Position numbers and translations under genes: made by a program
Source of the DNA: Blastomyces gilchristii SLH14081
Taxonomy: Eukaryota > Ascomycota > Eurotiomycetes > Onygenales > Ajellomycetaceae
Direction of reading: 5' to 3'
DNA: 64,000 nt
NCBI RefSeq assembly: GCF_000003855.2
Contig: NW_003101682.1
Location: forward strand, 7,881,551 to 7,945,550
The notes under the pieces: model-generated
The model's database searches: none
What the model was told of the DNA's origin: nothing
Seen by the model: the letters and a program-made list of their open reading frames with translations, nothing else
Shown here: positions 43,087-54,337 of the stretch, one piece after another
Position numbering within the stretch: position 1 is the stretch's first letter
Layout of the letters: each line of letters begins with the position of its first letter

Positions 43087-45053
43087 AGTTGATGCGGTAG
43101 TCCGTCGTCGTCAAGGCGGGAGCAACGGTGCAGAAGCGTCAACCCGCGAGAGGTGAGCGAAGAAGTCAAGTTGAATTGACTCGGAAGCGTTGAGGCACAA
43201 AGTCGTTGGTTGGGAGGGTCGTGAGCGTTGTCGTGGGAAAAAAAGAGTGGTGCTTCGGGTCTTCAACTGGTGTTGGAAGGTGTATTTAGCTGGTCAACTT
43301 ATGTTCACGCCCCGCTGCGATGGTAGCAGTAGAACAACAACAGTGTCACCAACCACAACCACGACAAACCCTGTCTCGCGAGGATAACAGAGGACGAAGC
43401 AAATTATCGTCGAAATCTGCTATTGCTGGGTATGCTGGGAGTTCCCAGTAACAGAATAGCCTCTGATTCGACAAACTCATGAGATGTGTTCCACCCCGTT
43501 TTCTAGTAGTGTGGAGAGCACAACGATGCCTGTGCGAGTTCTACTTATACAGGAACGAATCACGTTCGAGGCTGCTGACAAGCAGAGAAATGATGTCAGT
43601 CAAAACTCCTCGCTTAACTGGATCCTACTCTACAGGCCCTATCCAAGCATTTCGGGGACGGCAATTCATCGTCTCAAAGCCCCCAGAGCGCTGGTGTTAA
43701 TGATGCTGGCATGAAAGTCAAAATATCACCCATTGATCAGGATTTACACAAGATCGGAGAGGATAGGAATTATGCTTGTGGATTTTCTGTCTGTAACTTT
43801 GTGGATTTTTCTTGCCTGCCAGCGCCAGGGACAGATGGTGAGCCAATAATGATCCAATTGAACATCCCTTGAGTTGCACTGACTGGCTGTCGTTCTGCAT
43901 TAGTGGCAGTTTAGTTTTCTCGCGCTACTGGCGGGATCCAGCAGCCAACAGCCCGACTGGACGCAGTGGACGGAGGGAGAAATCAAGCCGCCAGAAGACT
44001 CTCGTCAGAGTCGTCACCCGATGGTCCTCCTCTGGGGCCAGCATGTGAAAGCCTCTCAACCTCAACAATCAAGCGCGTCATAGCTCAAGGCTCTAGGACG
44101 GAATAGAGAAAAAAAGGCAAATTAGAACCCGGTACGGAGTACATTTTGCTGGATTTCTCCCCGGTCGTGTTTCAAACAGGGAGCTACGAGTTGAGCACAG
44201 GCACTGCGCTGGTCTTTGCTGTTAGGGCTTGCAGCTTCATGGTTTATCCGGTTGCAGCTTATTGAGTTCGGACGGCTCGTGATTTGCTGTGCCTCCAGCT
44301 GAATGATAGCTTGAGAGACCCAGTCGCTTTTGATAAATACGCAGGAAGGCACGATAAGCTGCGAAGGCATGATGGATGGGTTTCTAGCGTCGCTTTCAGG
44401 GGAGTCAAGCAGCATGATATCGTTTTTCTCATGCTAAGGTTTCTCGAACTTCATGAGGTAACCATCACTGTACAGAGCTACTGATATTTACTCTGGAAAT
44501 CGACAGAAGCTTATATCTTTCTAGGAGATATCACCTTCCGTACAGATCCCAGTCAGCACAGAACAAGGCAAAGCAAAAGGCGAATGAACACTACACAATA
44601 ACCGTACCAAGCGCATCTCACTACCTCCCATTAGTGAGCGCGTTTGGCATGGTTATGACTCAAAACTTAGGTGCACCCATTCAGGAGGAATTGCATCCGA
44701 CAAATTATCAGGGTTCTGGAATGCATATCTACGCTGCGTATTATTTCATGATATGATGCTGTGTGCCGTCATTTTGGTATTTGCATGACTCCGCGCTCGG
44801 AACTTGAGCCGGAGCACAGGCCATGTGGATTAGTAATGCCCCTCCTATGCTTCTCCGCCACCAAAAAAAAGTTCCTGGCAGCGACAAATATAATAACTTA
44901 AAGCTGACTGCGGCATCATCTGCCAGACATCAATCAGAACAGGCCACAAGCATAATCCAGCTGTGTTTATTTTCTAAAGAGAACCCATTACCCTCTCTAT
45001 ATAAAACGAACAAGCACAAACGAAATCACTGGGCTACCTTGAGAACGATAAAC
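43087..45053. promoter_or_regulatory. Divergent intergenic region CHO2 / NBP35
   Basis: About 2 kb with no supported gene. It contains one exact TACGGAGTA at 44133-44141. A compact TATA-like tatataaaacg at 44996-45006 lies 48 bp before the NBP35 ATG. Much of the rest is unremarkable mid-GC sequence. Confidence 0.45.
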
Positions 45054-46157
45054 ATGGCTCCATTGATGCAGGAGCCAGCCCCCGCACTCAACGCATTATC
45101 CAAAGCAGCTCCCAAACTCGTCGCCCCTGAACCAGGTACGTTGGTAAAATAAAACCCCTTTCTCTAAAGGCTCCATACCGTCCCACCCTAACACAAATCC
45201 TTCACTCTAGAACACTGCCCGGGGCCTGAATCCGAACAAGCAGGCAAAAGCGATGCATGCAACGGCTGTCCGAACCAGGCCATCTGTGCCGCCGCGCCTA
45301 AAGGCCCCGACCCCGACATCCCAGTAATAACCGCCCGCCTCTCCTCAATACGACATAAAATCCTCGTTCTGTCTGGAAAAGGCGGCGTGGGCAAATCCAC
45401 CTTCTCCTCGCTGCTCGCGCAGGCCTTCGCATCCAACCCCGCATCGACGGTCGGCATCATGGACACCGATATCTGCGGGCCGTCGATACCGAAGATGATG
45501 GGCGTTGAAGCGGAGACGATCCACATCACCAACGCGGGCTGGAATCCCGTGTGGGTGTCGGATAACCTGTCCGTGATGAGCGTGCAGTTCATGTTACCGA
45601 ACCGCGACGATGCGGTGATCTGGCGGGGTCCGAAGAAGAACGGGCTCATCAAGCAGTTTCTGAAGGACGTTGAGTGGGGGGAGATGGATTATCTGATCGT
45701 TGATACGCCGCCGGGCACGTCGGATGAGCATCTGTCGGTGAACTCCTTCCTGAAGGAATCGGGCGTGGACGGGGCGGTGGTGGTTACCACGCCGCAGGAG
45801 ATGTCGTTGTTGGATGTCAGGAAAGAGATTGACTTCTGCCGGAAGGCTGGGATCCGCATACTGGGGCTCGTCGAAAATATGTCTGGCTTTGTGTGCCCCA
45901 AGTGTACGCATGAGTCCCAGATCTTCCGTGCTACGACAGGTGGTGGCGCGAGGCTGGCGAAGGAGATGGGTATTCCGTTCTTGGGCGCTGTGCCGCTGGA
46001 CCCGAGGGTGGGGATGGCCTGCGATTTCGGGGAGAGTTTCATGGATAACTTCCCAGATAGCCCTGCGTCTGCTGCCTTGAGAAAGGTGGTGAGGAGCATT
46101 GGGAAGTTTATCGGGGAAGATCCTGATGAGGTTCTTCCTGATGCTGGGCAAATTTAG
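45054..46157 (+). CDS. NBP35: Cytosolic Fe-S cluster assembly ATPase NBP35
   Basis: Two exons, 45054-45135 and 45211-46157, with a 75-bp intron (GTACGT..TAG), give 342 residues. Nbp35 is the P-loop scaffold that, with Cfd1, assembles [4Fe-4S] clusters for cytosolic and nuclear proteins. The N-terminal cluster ligands C30-x13-C44-x2-C47-x5-C53 match the NBP35 signature exactly, and the intron falls two codons before C30. The deviant Walker A is GKGGVGKST, followed by [13 protein letters not shown] and switch [10 protein letters not shown]. The C-terminal C-P-K-C motif ([10 protein letters not shown]) provides the cysteines that hold the bridging cluster between subunits. The C-terminus ends [12 protein letters not shown]. 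Coding GC is clearly higher than in the flanks. All functional residues appear intact. Confidence 0.96.
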
Positions 46158-48327
46158 AATTAATTATTTTTTACGTTCTTTCCTCGCATGGCTTGCTTTT
46201 CGGGATAAGGCGTAGCGCATTGCATTTTGGGAATCTGAAGGTGGCGTTTTTTGGGGAATCAACATAATGATACCTAGGGCATTTGCAACAGCAGCATGGC
46301 GTTTGGGAAATATGTACACCTGAGAAGTCGTCTCTCTCCCCTCCCATTTCGATGTATTGTATTATAACACGACAGGGACAATGAATCGAATAAATCCAGC
46401 ACACTACACTCTAATACAGAAAGATATACCCATTTTATTGTTAGAAAGTAGCCCCGTTAGCTATACGTAATCGGGGAATGTGAAAAGACCGTATCCACGA
46501 TCTGTATACCTAACCCCTTGTGGCAGCGGGGAGCCTTCCCTCCTACCACATCCTACAACAATGTTTATGCATGATCTAGATGGGCATAGATAGCAGAGTA
46601 TGGCGTAAGTAGCCGGCCCTGCAAGTCGCTCGCCGACTGTGAGCGCGTTGTTGTTCCATAGTATGCATCACGCCATGGAGAACTTCACCTTGTTTCTTCA
46701 GAAGAAGTACAGGAGATTTTGGAGGTCAGAAATCGCTTAATTTTACCTCCAAATCCTGCTGGGGCGAGCAGGAGCAACTTAGTCTTCGTAACCTTGGAAG
46801 TAAGCATGGATACATCAACCTTGAGGAAGAGCTGGATGTTGAAATGAAACTCATTCGGAATTCCGCTGGCAATTTAATATTGCTAAGTCCGAGGGATTCA
46901 AGCGCTCGCTTTGAACATAAGAATGGCATTGTTTGAGAGCCTGACTATGAAACAGTGAGGGGCTGGGTATGGCGTCTCAGGATGGGTGCACTGCTTTGAC
47001 TTGACGCCTCTTGATTTGCCCGCCAGTATCGTTCAAGGAGAGTTGTTTCAATCGCTCACTGTTTTGGACAAGACTCCACCCAACCGGCTCAGGATGCTCA
47101 TTGGAAGCCGCAACCGGAGGTAACATACACTGTGTGCTGTTCAGGCTCTGCATGGTGAGGGGTTATCCCCAGGCGCAAAACTTTCAAGATTACTTTTTGT
47201 TCAGTTGTCACCAGCCACCAACGCGCCACAACGACTCTCTTATTAACGTCCCTTTATTTCTCATTCCCGCTCCATTATTCAACAACACAAACATGGAGCC
47301 TCCGGTGAGAGGCAAATCATGCGCCCAGCCGAGCCAGATAGGACAAGGAGGCAAGTTGCTAATGGGCCTTTCTTCGCACCTGAATGGCTGGGATATTAAA
47401 TATGATGCCTCCTGGACGGGGATATCAGCGCTGGACGATGAAGAACAAGCGGAAGAGGACCGGCCAATAGAGCAAGGCGGTTAACGTTTCTCAAGCCAAA
47501 CAGCCCCTGGCGTCGCGAGAAGGCCTGGCTAGCACCGTGTCAGACAAGTGTGGGCACTTGCAAGGCCATGTTGGTTGTTTTATGTGGAAGTAATGCGAGG
47601 ACAACGCCTTAATAGCACCGGGCTGAGGCTTTTCTGCTGGTGTTATCCATGCTGTTGGCGCCAGGGTGTGGCGGCTCGGGAAGATCCATATAAATAAAGA
47701 CTTTGGGGGATATTCTCCGGCTTTTTTCTGGAGAGGGGATATCATATTATTTATGGGTATATCTCTGGGAGGGGTTGGGCGGGTTTATTTCAAAAGTATT
47801 ATTTTCTTTCTCTTCTTTCTTTATAGCTTTTGGACAATATTCCTGATCAAAGCCTCCTGTTTCCTTGGCTTTCGCTCTGTCACTTTGTCTTTTTAGCTCT
47901 CCTTCATATTGTACAAGGTTATTTCTTCCTTTCTGAGGCAATCCACTGTCTCTCTCTGTGTCTCTCTCAATATTCCCTTCATGATTCCAACACCTCAATT
48001 ATCCTGCTCTTCCATTTTCCCATTAAGATTGCCCCTCTCTGTGACTTGCAGGGTGTCATAGTTTTCATATTATTTACTCCACTGTTTGTTGTTTGTTGTG
48101 CAGAGAGCGTGCACACATTCATACATTATATACCCCTTCAGTGTGTGTTTGTGTGCGGTGCACATTTCCTTATTTACCTTCCTTCGCGTCATTGTGCCTG
48201 GACACGATTTACATTACTGTGAATATCGTCCATATCTTCCATTCTTTCAATCTCGTTGGCCTGAGCCATTCCTCTCCTCCATCTCCTTTTCGTGGTCATA
48301 TCTCCCCTTTCATACAAAACGGGCAAG
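46158..48327. other. 2.2-kb intergenic region before the aspartic protease
   Basis: No supported gene. A 63-codon ATG frame at 47294-47484 (MEPPVRGKSC..., ending IEQGG) has an acceptable start context, AAACATGG, but no family. From 47800 to 48320 the sequence is pyrimidine-rich (tttctttctcttctttcttt and similar), typical of a long fungal promoter or 5' leader ahead of a strongly expressed gene. Confidence 0.4.
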
Positions 48328-49871
48328 ATGCAGTGGATACAGGCCCTACTGTACCTATACCTCCTCTCTTCCTCCGCCGTGCTAGGGGCCCCCACACAAC
48401 GATCACAGCTGAAGAAACGAACATTCAAAGTCGATCGGATACGTCGGGCAGATTATGTACCTAATGGTTTCTCTGCGATCAAGAAGGCATACGCCAAGTT
48501 TGGCATCATCGCTACAGACATCAACTTTGGGTCGTTGGATGTCAACATTTACCCAACTGCAGCAGATCGTCAGGCTGTAAACAAGGCAGACGATCCAGAT
48601 GAGAATGGCGCTGTCACCAATGTGCCGGCGCAAAATGATGTTTTGTACCTGGCCCCTGTGACAATCGGGGGTCAGGAGTTTGTGATGAACTTTGATACTG
48701 GCTCGTCAGACACGTACGTTTATACTGTGGCCTCCAAGAATGGAGAATCGTGATGCCACAAACAGAGAGAGAAAATTGCATTTACATGGGGTTATGAGCT
48801 GATATATATATACATTTTTTATTTTATTTGTCTATAGATGGGTATTCAACACGAGACTTGAACCAAGTGTATCTGTCGGACACTCAGTTTTCGATCCCGC
48901 AAAATCCGATTCATTCCAGCTGCTCGAAGGCGCTACCTTCAACATCACTTATGGAGACTCCTCCTTCGCACGGGGCGGAGTTGGCAGGGACACAATCGAC
49001 ATCGGTGGCGCGACCGTTCGAAACCAAGCTTTCGGCCTCCCAAGCGAGATCTCCGAGTCATTCATCAGGGAAGAAGCCTCCGACGGCCTCGTTGGCCTAG
49101 CCTTTACAAAAATTAATACCATGAGGCCAGAAAAGCAAGCCACCTTCCTCGAGAGTATTGCGCCCGATCTCGAAGAACCCGTCTTCACTGCCCAGCTCAA
49201 AGCTCAGGCACCTGGCAGCTATGAATTTGGCACAATTGACAAGACTAAGTTCTCCGGTGACATGATTGATGTCGCCGTGGACAACTCACGGGGCTTTTGG
49301 GAAATCAAATCGAGCATGTTTAAGGTTGGCGATGATGCTAGCATTAGTACTATCTCGAGCGGCGTGACCACTGCGATCGCGGATACGGGAACGACGCTGA
49401 TGCTGGTGAATCAGGAGATTGTGGAGGCGTATTATGCGAAGGTCGAAGGGGCGGAGATGTCCGTGAATGCCGGTGGGTTTATTTATCCCTGTAGCTCGAA
49501 GCTGCCGGACTTGTGGGTATCTATAGGGGATACACATCTGGCAAGGGTACCGGGTAGTTTGGTGAATTTCGCTACAGTGGGGACTGATACCTCCACCAAC
49601 ACTCAGCGTAAGTGTTTACATCTTTCCTTATCATGTATCATGAAAGAAAGCCTTCTTCTTTTCCATTTTTACTACGGATCCTTGTGTTCACGGGCCTCAT
49701 TTTTTATTCTCAACTGATGCTAACGACCATCTTTTATAACCAGTCTGCTTCGGGGGTATACAATCCAACCAAGGCTCCAGCCTGCAAATCTGGGGAGACA
49801 TATGGTTCAAAGCGTTGTTCGTTGCATTCGACCTGCGAGGACCTAAGCTTCGAATAGCAGCACATTCTTAA
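48328..49871 (+). CDS. Secreted pepsin-like aspartic protease (family A1)
   Basis: Three exons: 48328-48713, 48838-49607 and 49744-49871, with introns of 124 and 136 bp, encode 427 residues. A signal peptide (about 1-21, hydrophobic core ALLYLYLLSSSAVLG) and a propeptide with a dibasic KKR near residue 30 precede the mature enzyme. The two catalytic aspartates are in the first motif, FDTGSSDTW (Asp123), and the second, ADTGTTLM (Asp311). The flap tyrosine lies in ITYGDSSFA (about 167). Exon 3 supplies CFGGI, whose Cys should pair with the Cys of IYPCSS, and the conserved WGDIWFKALFVAFD strand. The first intron cuts the active-site motif right after DTGSSD. It probably degrades protein outside the cell at acidic pH. 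There is no Ser/Thr-rich GPI-anchor tail, so it should be soluble. It ends RIAAHS. Confidence 0.93.
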
Positions 49872-51196
49872 GAGGTAGAAAAGAAAACCTCAAATAGAAG
49901 AAGAGAAAAGCAACCAAGAAAGGGCGAAACTGTATCATTTATTTTTATCCACATATTTTAAGAAGATATGATATACAGGTGACATACAGCAGAGCATACA
50001 TACCTTAAAATAGGTATATTACGTGTCTAGTTATGCCCTTCATCCGCCTTCTGCCATTGCCGGCGTCAGTGGGAAAAAGGAAGAGAGGAACTAGTAGTAC
50101 GATCACCCCAGACAACATTGTAATTTTTTATCCCACATCACAAACGTACTTCTTGATTGTATCCACATACGTGTGATTTCTGCGGCGCAATCTTTTTCCT
50201 GTTTCCATTTGTGTCTCTAGAATTTGTTCATATACCTCAATTATGGGTGAAGAAGAGTTGAGAGAGTTTCGGTTCTTTGTAAATACAAGCTGTACTCGGT
50301 ACTTATTGAAGAATCTATGCCTGAATTTTTGATAGGTAGCATCATTCATGAGTTGGAATTGTAGATAAACTACGGAGTAGAGTAGGGCCTAGAATGTGCT
50401 CCTAACGTTTGCATCATCAACCAACTATCGCCCCTACTCGGCGCATGGTTTAGTGGCCAACCTTCTCGCTTCAGGGGAACGCTATAACTAACTCTCTAAA
50501 TCCCTAGGCGCTTTTTTACTTTTATGATATCTAACCCAACCGTTCTAATCTGCCCGTACGGACCCTCAGTGATGAACCAACTCTTTTTTAAAACTCCAAC
50601 CATAACCTTTACACCACAATTTGCCGGTAGGAACTGGAGCAATCACAATGGTCTGTTGTATTCAAGTTCTACAGTAGTTAACCTCGCCCCAAATTCCTTC
50701 GTGCCCCTTTTCTACGCTGCGTAGTTTACCCCCTTCGAAACCCCCAAAGCAAAGATTACATAATCTCTGACTCACCCTAACTACTTTTTTTTCTACCCAA
50801 AGTCAATTTGACCAAACCTTTCCAACCCCCCCAGCTACGCTTCGAGATACGAAGTCTTTTTTTTTCTCTGTCTTTCTTTCTTTCTATTTATTTTCGTCAA
50901 ATAGCTAATTTTCCTTTCTTTTCCTGATATTATAACAGCATAACTTATTCGCGTCTGGGACGAAACTAGCAGCCGTCAAGGTGAAGCTGCCCACGTTAGT
51001 CCGTTTCCTGCGGCAGTCTGCAGCCCCGCAACCGCTCGCTCTCAGTGTCAGGCCGCAACGCACCCCGCTATTCTTTCTCTCAAAGAAACAACTATCTTCT
51101 ACCTCAGTCTCGTATCACTCTTACTCTTTGCTGAGCAGACCAACACAAGTCACCTTCCCCAACTCCTCCTTGCAGCCAACGAGCACGACCGCAAAC
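49872..51196. other. Intergenic region with in-frame leader before Arc1-like gene
   Basis: The first 1.06 kb has no gene and contains an exact TACGGAGTA at 50371-50379. From 50936 the frame is continuously open into the Arc1-like gene without an ATG, and encodes a leader rich in basic, Ser and Leu residues with no acid residues (see findings). A pyrimidine-rich tract and a possible splice acceptor (tataacag at 50931-50938) lie just before the open frame. Confidence 0.5.
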
Positions 51197-52573
51197 ATGA
51201 CCACCGCTTCCGCCCCCACGGCCTCTCTCCTCTCCCTCCTACATCGCTCCTTTCCCAGCGCCGTCCCCTCCACCTCTATCGATCTCGACCTGCAAAAGAT
51301 CTCCACCGAGATCTTCCCTTCCTACACCTACGGCGATGCCGAACAGGCGGAAATGGTCCAATGGCTAGTAAACACTGCCTCAGCCACCGAGATACTAGCC
51401 AAGGCCGACACTGCTGCCCTATCTGAGGAGTTCCTGACGAGACTTAACAAGCATTTAGCTACCCGCACAACGCTACTGGGTACAAAGCCGTCCGTCGCAG
51501 ATGTCGCGGTGTATGCTATTATGGCCCCTATGGTGGAAAAGTGGAGCGCGGAGGAGCGGACTGGTGAGAATGGGTATCACCATATCGTGCGGTATATCGA
51601 CTTCGTGCAAAATGCGCCGCTATTTGGATTAAAAATTTCCGCAGAGGAGAAGATTGAGATTGACGTGAATGATGTGAAGGTTGTACCGAAGCCGGTGCAG
51701 CCGCCAAAGGAGGAGAAGGAAAAGAAGAAGGAAAAGAAGACGACGGGGCAGGGAGGTGCTGAGAAGAACCTCGTGGTCGGACGTGGGAAGAACAACAGTA
51801 GTAATAACAACAGTCGATCGGAAAGCGGGAAAGGAAAAGATAAATCCGAACCCCTCGCAACAGGAGCCGCCGAACCTCCGCACGAAAAGAAGGAGAAGAA
51901 ACAAAAGCAGCCCAAACAGCAAAAACAACCCGCCGCTCCTGCTGCCCCGCTCTCCCCCTCCCTCATCGACCTTCGTGTCGGCCACATCCTCCGTGCCGTC
52001 AATCACCCCAACGCAGACTCCCTGTACGTCTCCACAATCAACTGCGGTGACGCCCCAGGGACGGAAAACACATCTGTCGACGAAGAAACAGGCCTGACCG
52101 TCCGCACCGTCTGCTCCGGTCTAAACGGACTCATCCCGCTAGAGGAGATGCAAAACCGCAAGATCATCGCCGTCTGCAACCTGAAACCCGTCACGATGCG
52201 CGGCATAAAATCCGCCGCTATGGTCCTCGCCGCGTCGCCCAAGAGCGACGACGCGCATGCTGGCCCCATTGAACTCGTTAGCCCTCCTGCCGATGCCCCC
52301 GCGGGCGAGCGTGTCTTCTTCGAAGGGTGGAGCGCCGGGGAGCCTGAGAAGGTGCTTAATCCCAAGAAGAAGATCTGGGAGACGTTCCAGCCTGGGTTTA
52401 CGACTACGGATTCGTTGGAGGTGGCGTTTGATAGTGCGCAGGTGCCGCAGTTGGCGGAGAAGGAGGGGGAGGCTAGTTCTGCTCCGGCTGCTGCTGGTAC
52501 AGTTGCCAAGTTGGTTACGAAGTCTGGAGGACTGTGTACGGTCAAGAGTTTGAAGGGGGCTACTGTGAGATAA
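51197..52573 (+). CDS. ARC1: Arc1/EMAPII-like tRNA-binding cofactor
   Basis: From the first ATG (51197) the frame has 458 codons. Arc1-type proteins bind tRNA and deliver it to aminoacyl-tRNA synthetases (MetRS and GluRS in yeast). Domain order: a GST-C-like helical domain (about 1-150, with FLTRLNKHLATRTTLLGTKP and SVADVAVYAIMAP), a Lys-rich linker with KEEKEKKKEKKTTG and SSNNNSRSESGKGK (about 165-250), and a C-terminal Trbp111/EMAPII OB-fold. The OB-fold is visible as LIDLRVGHILRAVNHPNADS, VRTVCSGLNGLIPLEEMQNR and IIAVCNLKPVTMRGIKSAAM, with the expected NPKKKIWE block later. The linker is the tRNA-binding basic patch. The frame stays open upstream of the ATG for another 87 codons, so an N-terminally extended isoform is possible. 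No intron is evident. Confidence 0.9.
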   Translation: MTTASAPTASLLSLLHRSFPSAVPSTSIDLDLQKISTEIFPSYTYGDAEQAEMVQWLVNTASATEILAKADTAALSEEFLTRLNKHLATRTTLLGTKPSVADVAVYAIMAPMVEKWSAEERTGENGYHHIVRYIDFVQNAPLFGLKISAEEKIEIDVNDVKVVPKPVQPPKEEKEKKKEKKTTGQGGAEKNLVVGRGKNNSSNNNSRSESGKGKDKSEPLATGAAEPPHEKKEKKQKQPKQQKQPAAPAAPLSPSLIDLRVGHILRAVNHPNADSLYVSTINCGDAPGTENTSVDEETGLTVRTVCSGLNGLIPLEEMQNRKIIAVCNLKPVTMRGIKSAAMVLAASPKSDDAHAGPIELVSPPADAPAGERVFFEGWSAGEPEKVLNPKKKIWETFQPGFTTTDSLEVAFDSAQVPQLAEKEGEASSAPAAAGTVAKLVTKSGGLCTVKSLKGATVR

Positions 52574-53332
52574 GCGGACAGCTGGACTGGTTTGATGGTT
52601 GATGTGTTTGAGTGTTTGTTTTTTTCTCTTTTTGACTAGTAAGTCGGGTCGTCGGTCAGTCCGTCTCTGTTTGCTGTTTTAGTGAAATATAGTATTGACT
52701 TAAATAGGAGATAGATAGGGGAAAAAGAGACGACGAGTGTCCCCTTTTATAGCAAAAGAACTACTGAGGAAAAGAATAGACACAGAGACGAGAAATTTTG
52801 AAATGAAAGAAATTTACATATACAGTTTTTTTCACTTGACTGGCTTATCCTCATATTCTATATGGGATATCTAGGAGACATATAAATGTTATTATGTTCG
52901 ACAACATTTTCTCCCCATATGCTTGCATTTACTCTCCCGTAGCCAATGTTCTTGGCAACCTTCTGTTTTGGTGCTTCCCATGGATTCTCGCGGAGCTGTA
53001 CACAATGCGATCCTATGGTCATAACGCAGGATTGTTAACGGGTCCCATCATATTTCCTTATTTCTGGCCTTTTTGGGCTGGCTAACGTCTAGTGTAACAC
53101 TCTCCACGGAAGGGGGAGTGCGCTGCCTTCCACCTATCATTGAGCTGTATTGGTGGGGGCTGAAATCTCCTATAACCGAGACAATATTGGAGCTGAAGTC
53201 GTCGAACGGGTTTACGGACTCCGTGTAACTATACGGAGCATATAGTCGCCTGTATACATACGGGCACAACTTCCGCCATTTCCTCCATCGCCAACTCGAA
53301 TCCCTCATACCACGCTCGAAAAAAAGGGTACC
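52574..53332. other. Intergenic spacer
   Basis: About 760 bp between the Arc1-like stop and the kelch start. AT-rich 3' part, then a small hairpin-forming cactctccacggaagggggagtg at about 53098. No gene supported. Confidence 0.5.
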
Positions 53333-54337
53333 ATGCATCCCCTGGCCGTACTTTTACTCATACTCCTTCCGCTCCCCACGCATGCCACAACTTGGCGTCC
53401 CCTTACCTCCCTCCCTTTCGCAATAGGCTCACACTCCACCGTCCTCCTCTCCCCTACCCAACTAATCACCGTCGGCGGCGGCCTAGCCGGCGAGGCCACC
53501 ACCGACGCTGTCCTCCTCTACGATATCCCAAGCAATACCTGGTCACCCCGCTCCCCCATCCCCATCCCCCTCAACCACCCGAACGCCGCCAGCATCAACG
53601 GCAAAATCTACCTCCTGGGCGGCGTGCTCGGCGCCCTAATCCAGGGCCGCAGTACCGTGGCAGACTGCTGGGTCTATGACCCGCACCAGGACAAGTGGAC
53701 GGCCGTGGCGCCCATGCCACAGGCGGAGGCGAGGGGCAGCGCCGCTGTCGGCGTCCACCGCGATAGCGGCGTTATATACCTGGCCGGCGGCGTACGGGGA
53801 GGCGAGCAGGGGGCACTCGATATCGTCTCTGCATATGATACGGTGCAGGGGAAGTGGATAAGTCTTCCTCCGCGTGCGCGGCGGATGCCTGCGCCGCGTG
53901 ATCATGCGGGCGGGGTTACGGTGGGGAGCAAGTTGTATGTCGTTGGCGGGCGGGATGCGAGGGTGCTGAAGGATACGGTGTTTGTGCTTGATATGGATGA
54001 TGTGGAGCGGGGGTGGATGGAGGAGGAAAGGGCGCGGATGCCGACTGCGAGGGCCGGGCTAGCGGCGGCGGTGTTGGGGAAGCGGATCTATACGTTTGGT
54101 GGGGAGGGGAATGAGGAGGTGGCATCGGGCGTTTTTAACCAGACGGAGGTGTTTGATGTTGAGAAGCGGGTGTGGGAGAGATTAGGGCCCATGGCGGAGC
54201 CGCGACATGGGATTTCCGCGGTGGGAGTCGAGGGGAACTGTCATGGGCATGGAGGAGGGGTGATATATATACCGGGTGGTAGTGTTGAGGAGGGCGCACG
54301 TTCGACGAGCTATTTTGATGCTTTTTATCCTCGGTAG
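53333..54337 (+). CDS. Secreted kelch-repeat beta-propeller protein
   Basis: An intronless frame of 334 residues. MHPLAVLLLILLPLPTHA is a textbook signal peptide (cleavage near residue 18-19), so the protein enters the secretory pathway. It has no transmembrane or GPI tail. Six kelch-type double-glycine strands are visible: ITVGGG, IYLLGGV, IYLAGGV, LYVVGGR, IYTFGGE and IYIPGGS. Each is followed at kelch spacing by a W in motifs such as YDIPSNTW, YDPHQDKW, YDTVQGKW and FDVEKRVW. This gives a complete six-bladed propeller. One N-glycosylation site (NQT) lies in the last part. Propellers of this sort occur in galactose-oxidase-like or binding proteins, but no copper-ligand pattern can be asserted, so the role (cell wall or extracellular binding) is open. 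Third codon positions are strongly GC-rich. Confidence 0.88.
   Translation: MHPLAVLLLILLPLPTHATTWRPLTSLPFAIGSHSTVLLSPTQLITVGGGLAGEATTDAVLLYDIPSNTWSPRSPIPIPLNHPNAASINGKIYLLGGVLGALIQGRSTVADCWVYDPHQDKWTAVAPMPQAEARGSAAVGVHRDSGVIYLAGGVRGGEQGALDIVSAYDTVQGKWISLPPRARRMPAPRDHAGGVTVGSKLYVVGGRDARVLKDTVFVLDMDDVERGWMEEERARMPTARAGLAAAVLGKRIYTFGGEGNEEVASGVFNQTEVFDVEKRVWERLGPMAEPRHGISAVGVEGNCHGHGGGVIYIPGGSVEEGARSTSYFDAFYPR

Noticed and set aside
45594..46151. 185-codon frame antisense to NBP35
   Set aside because: GC-rich shadow of the NBP35 coding sequence, whose motifs are complete on the + strand.
47294..47484. 63-codon ATG frame (MEPPVRGKSC...)
   Set aside because: Good start context but no homology clue. 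Kept only as a remark within the intergenic entry.
51577..52006. Hydrophobic Phe/Leu-rich frames antisense to the Arc1-like linker
   Set aside because: Complement of Lys/Glu codons (AAG, GAG), so apparent membrane helices are artefacts.
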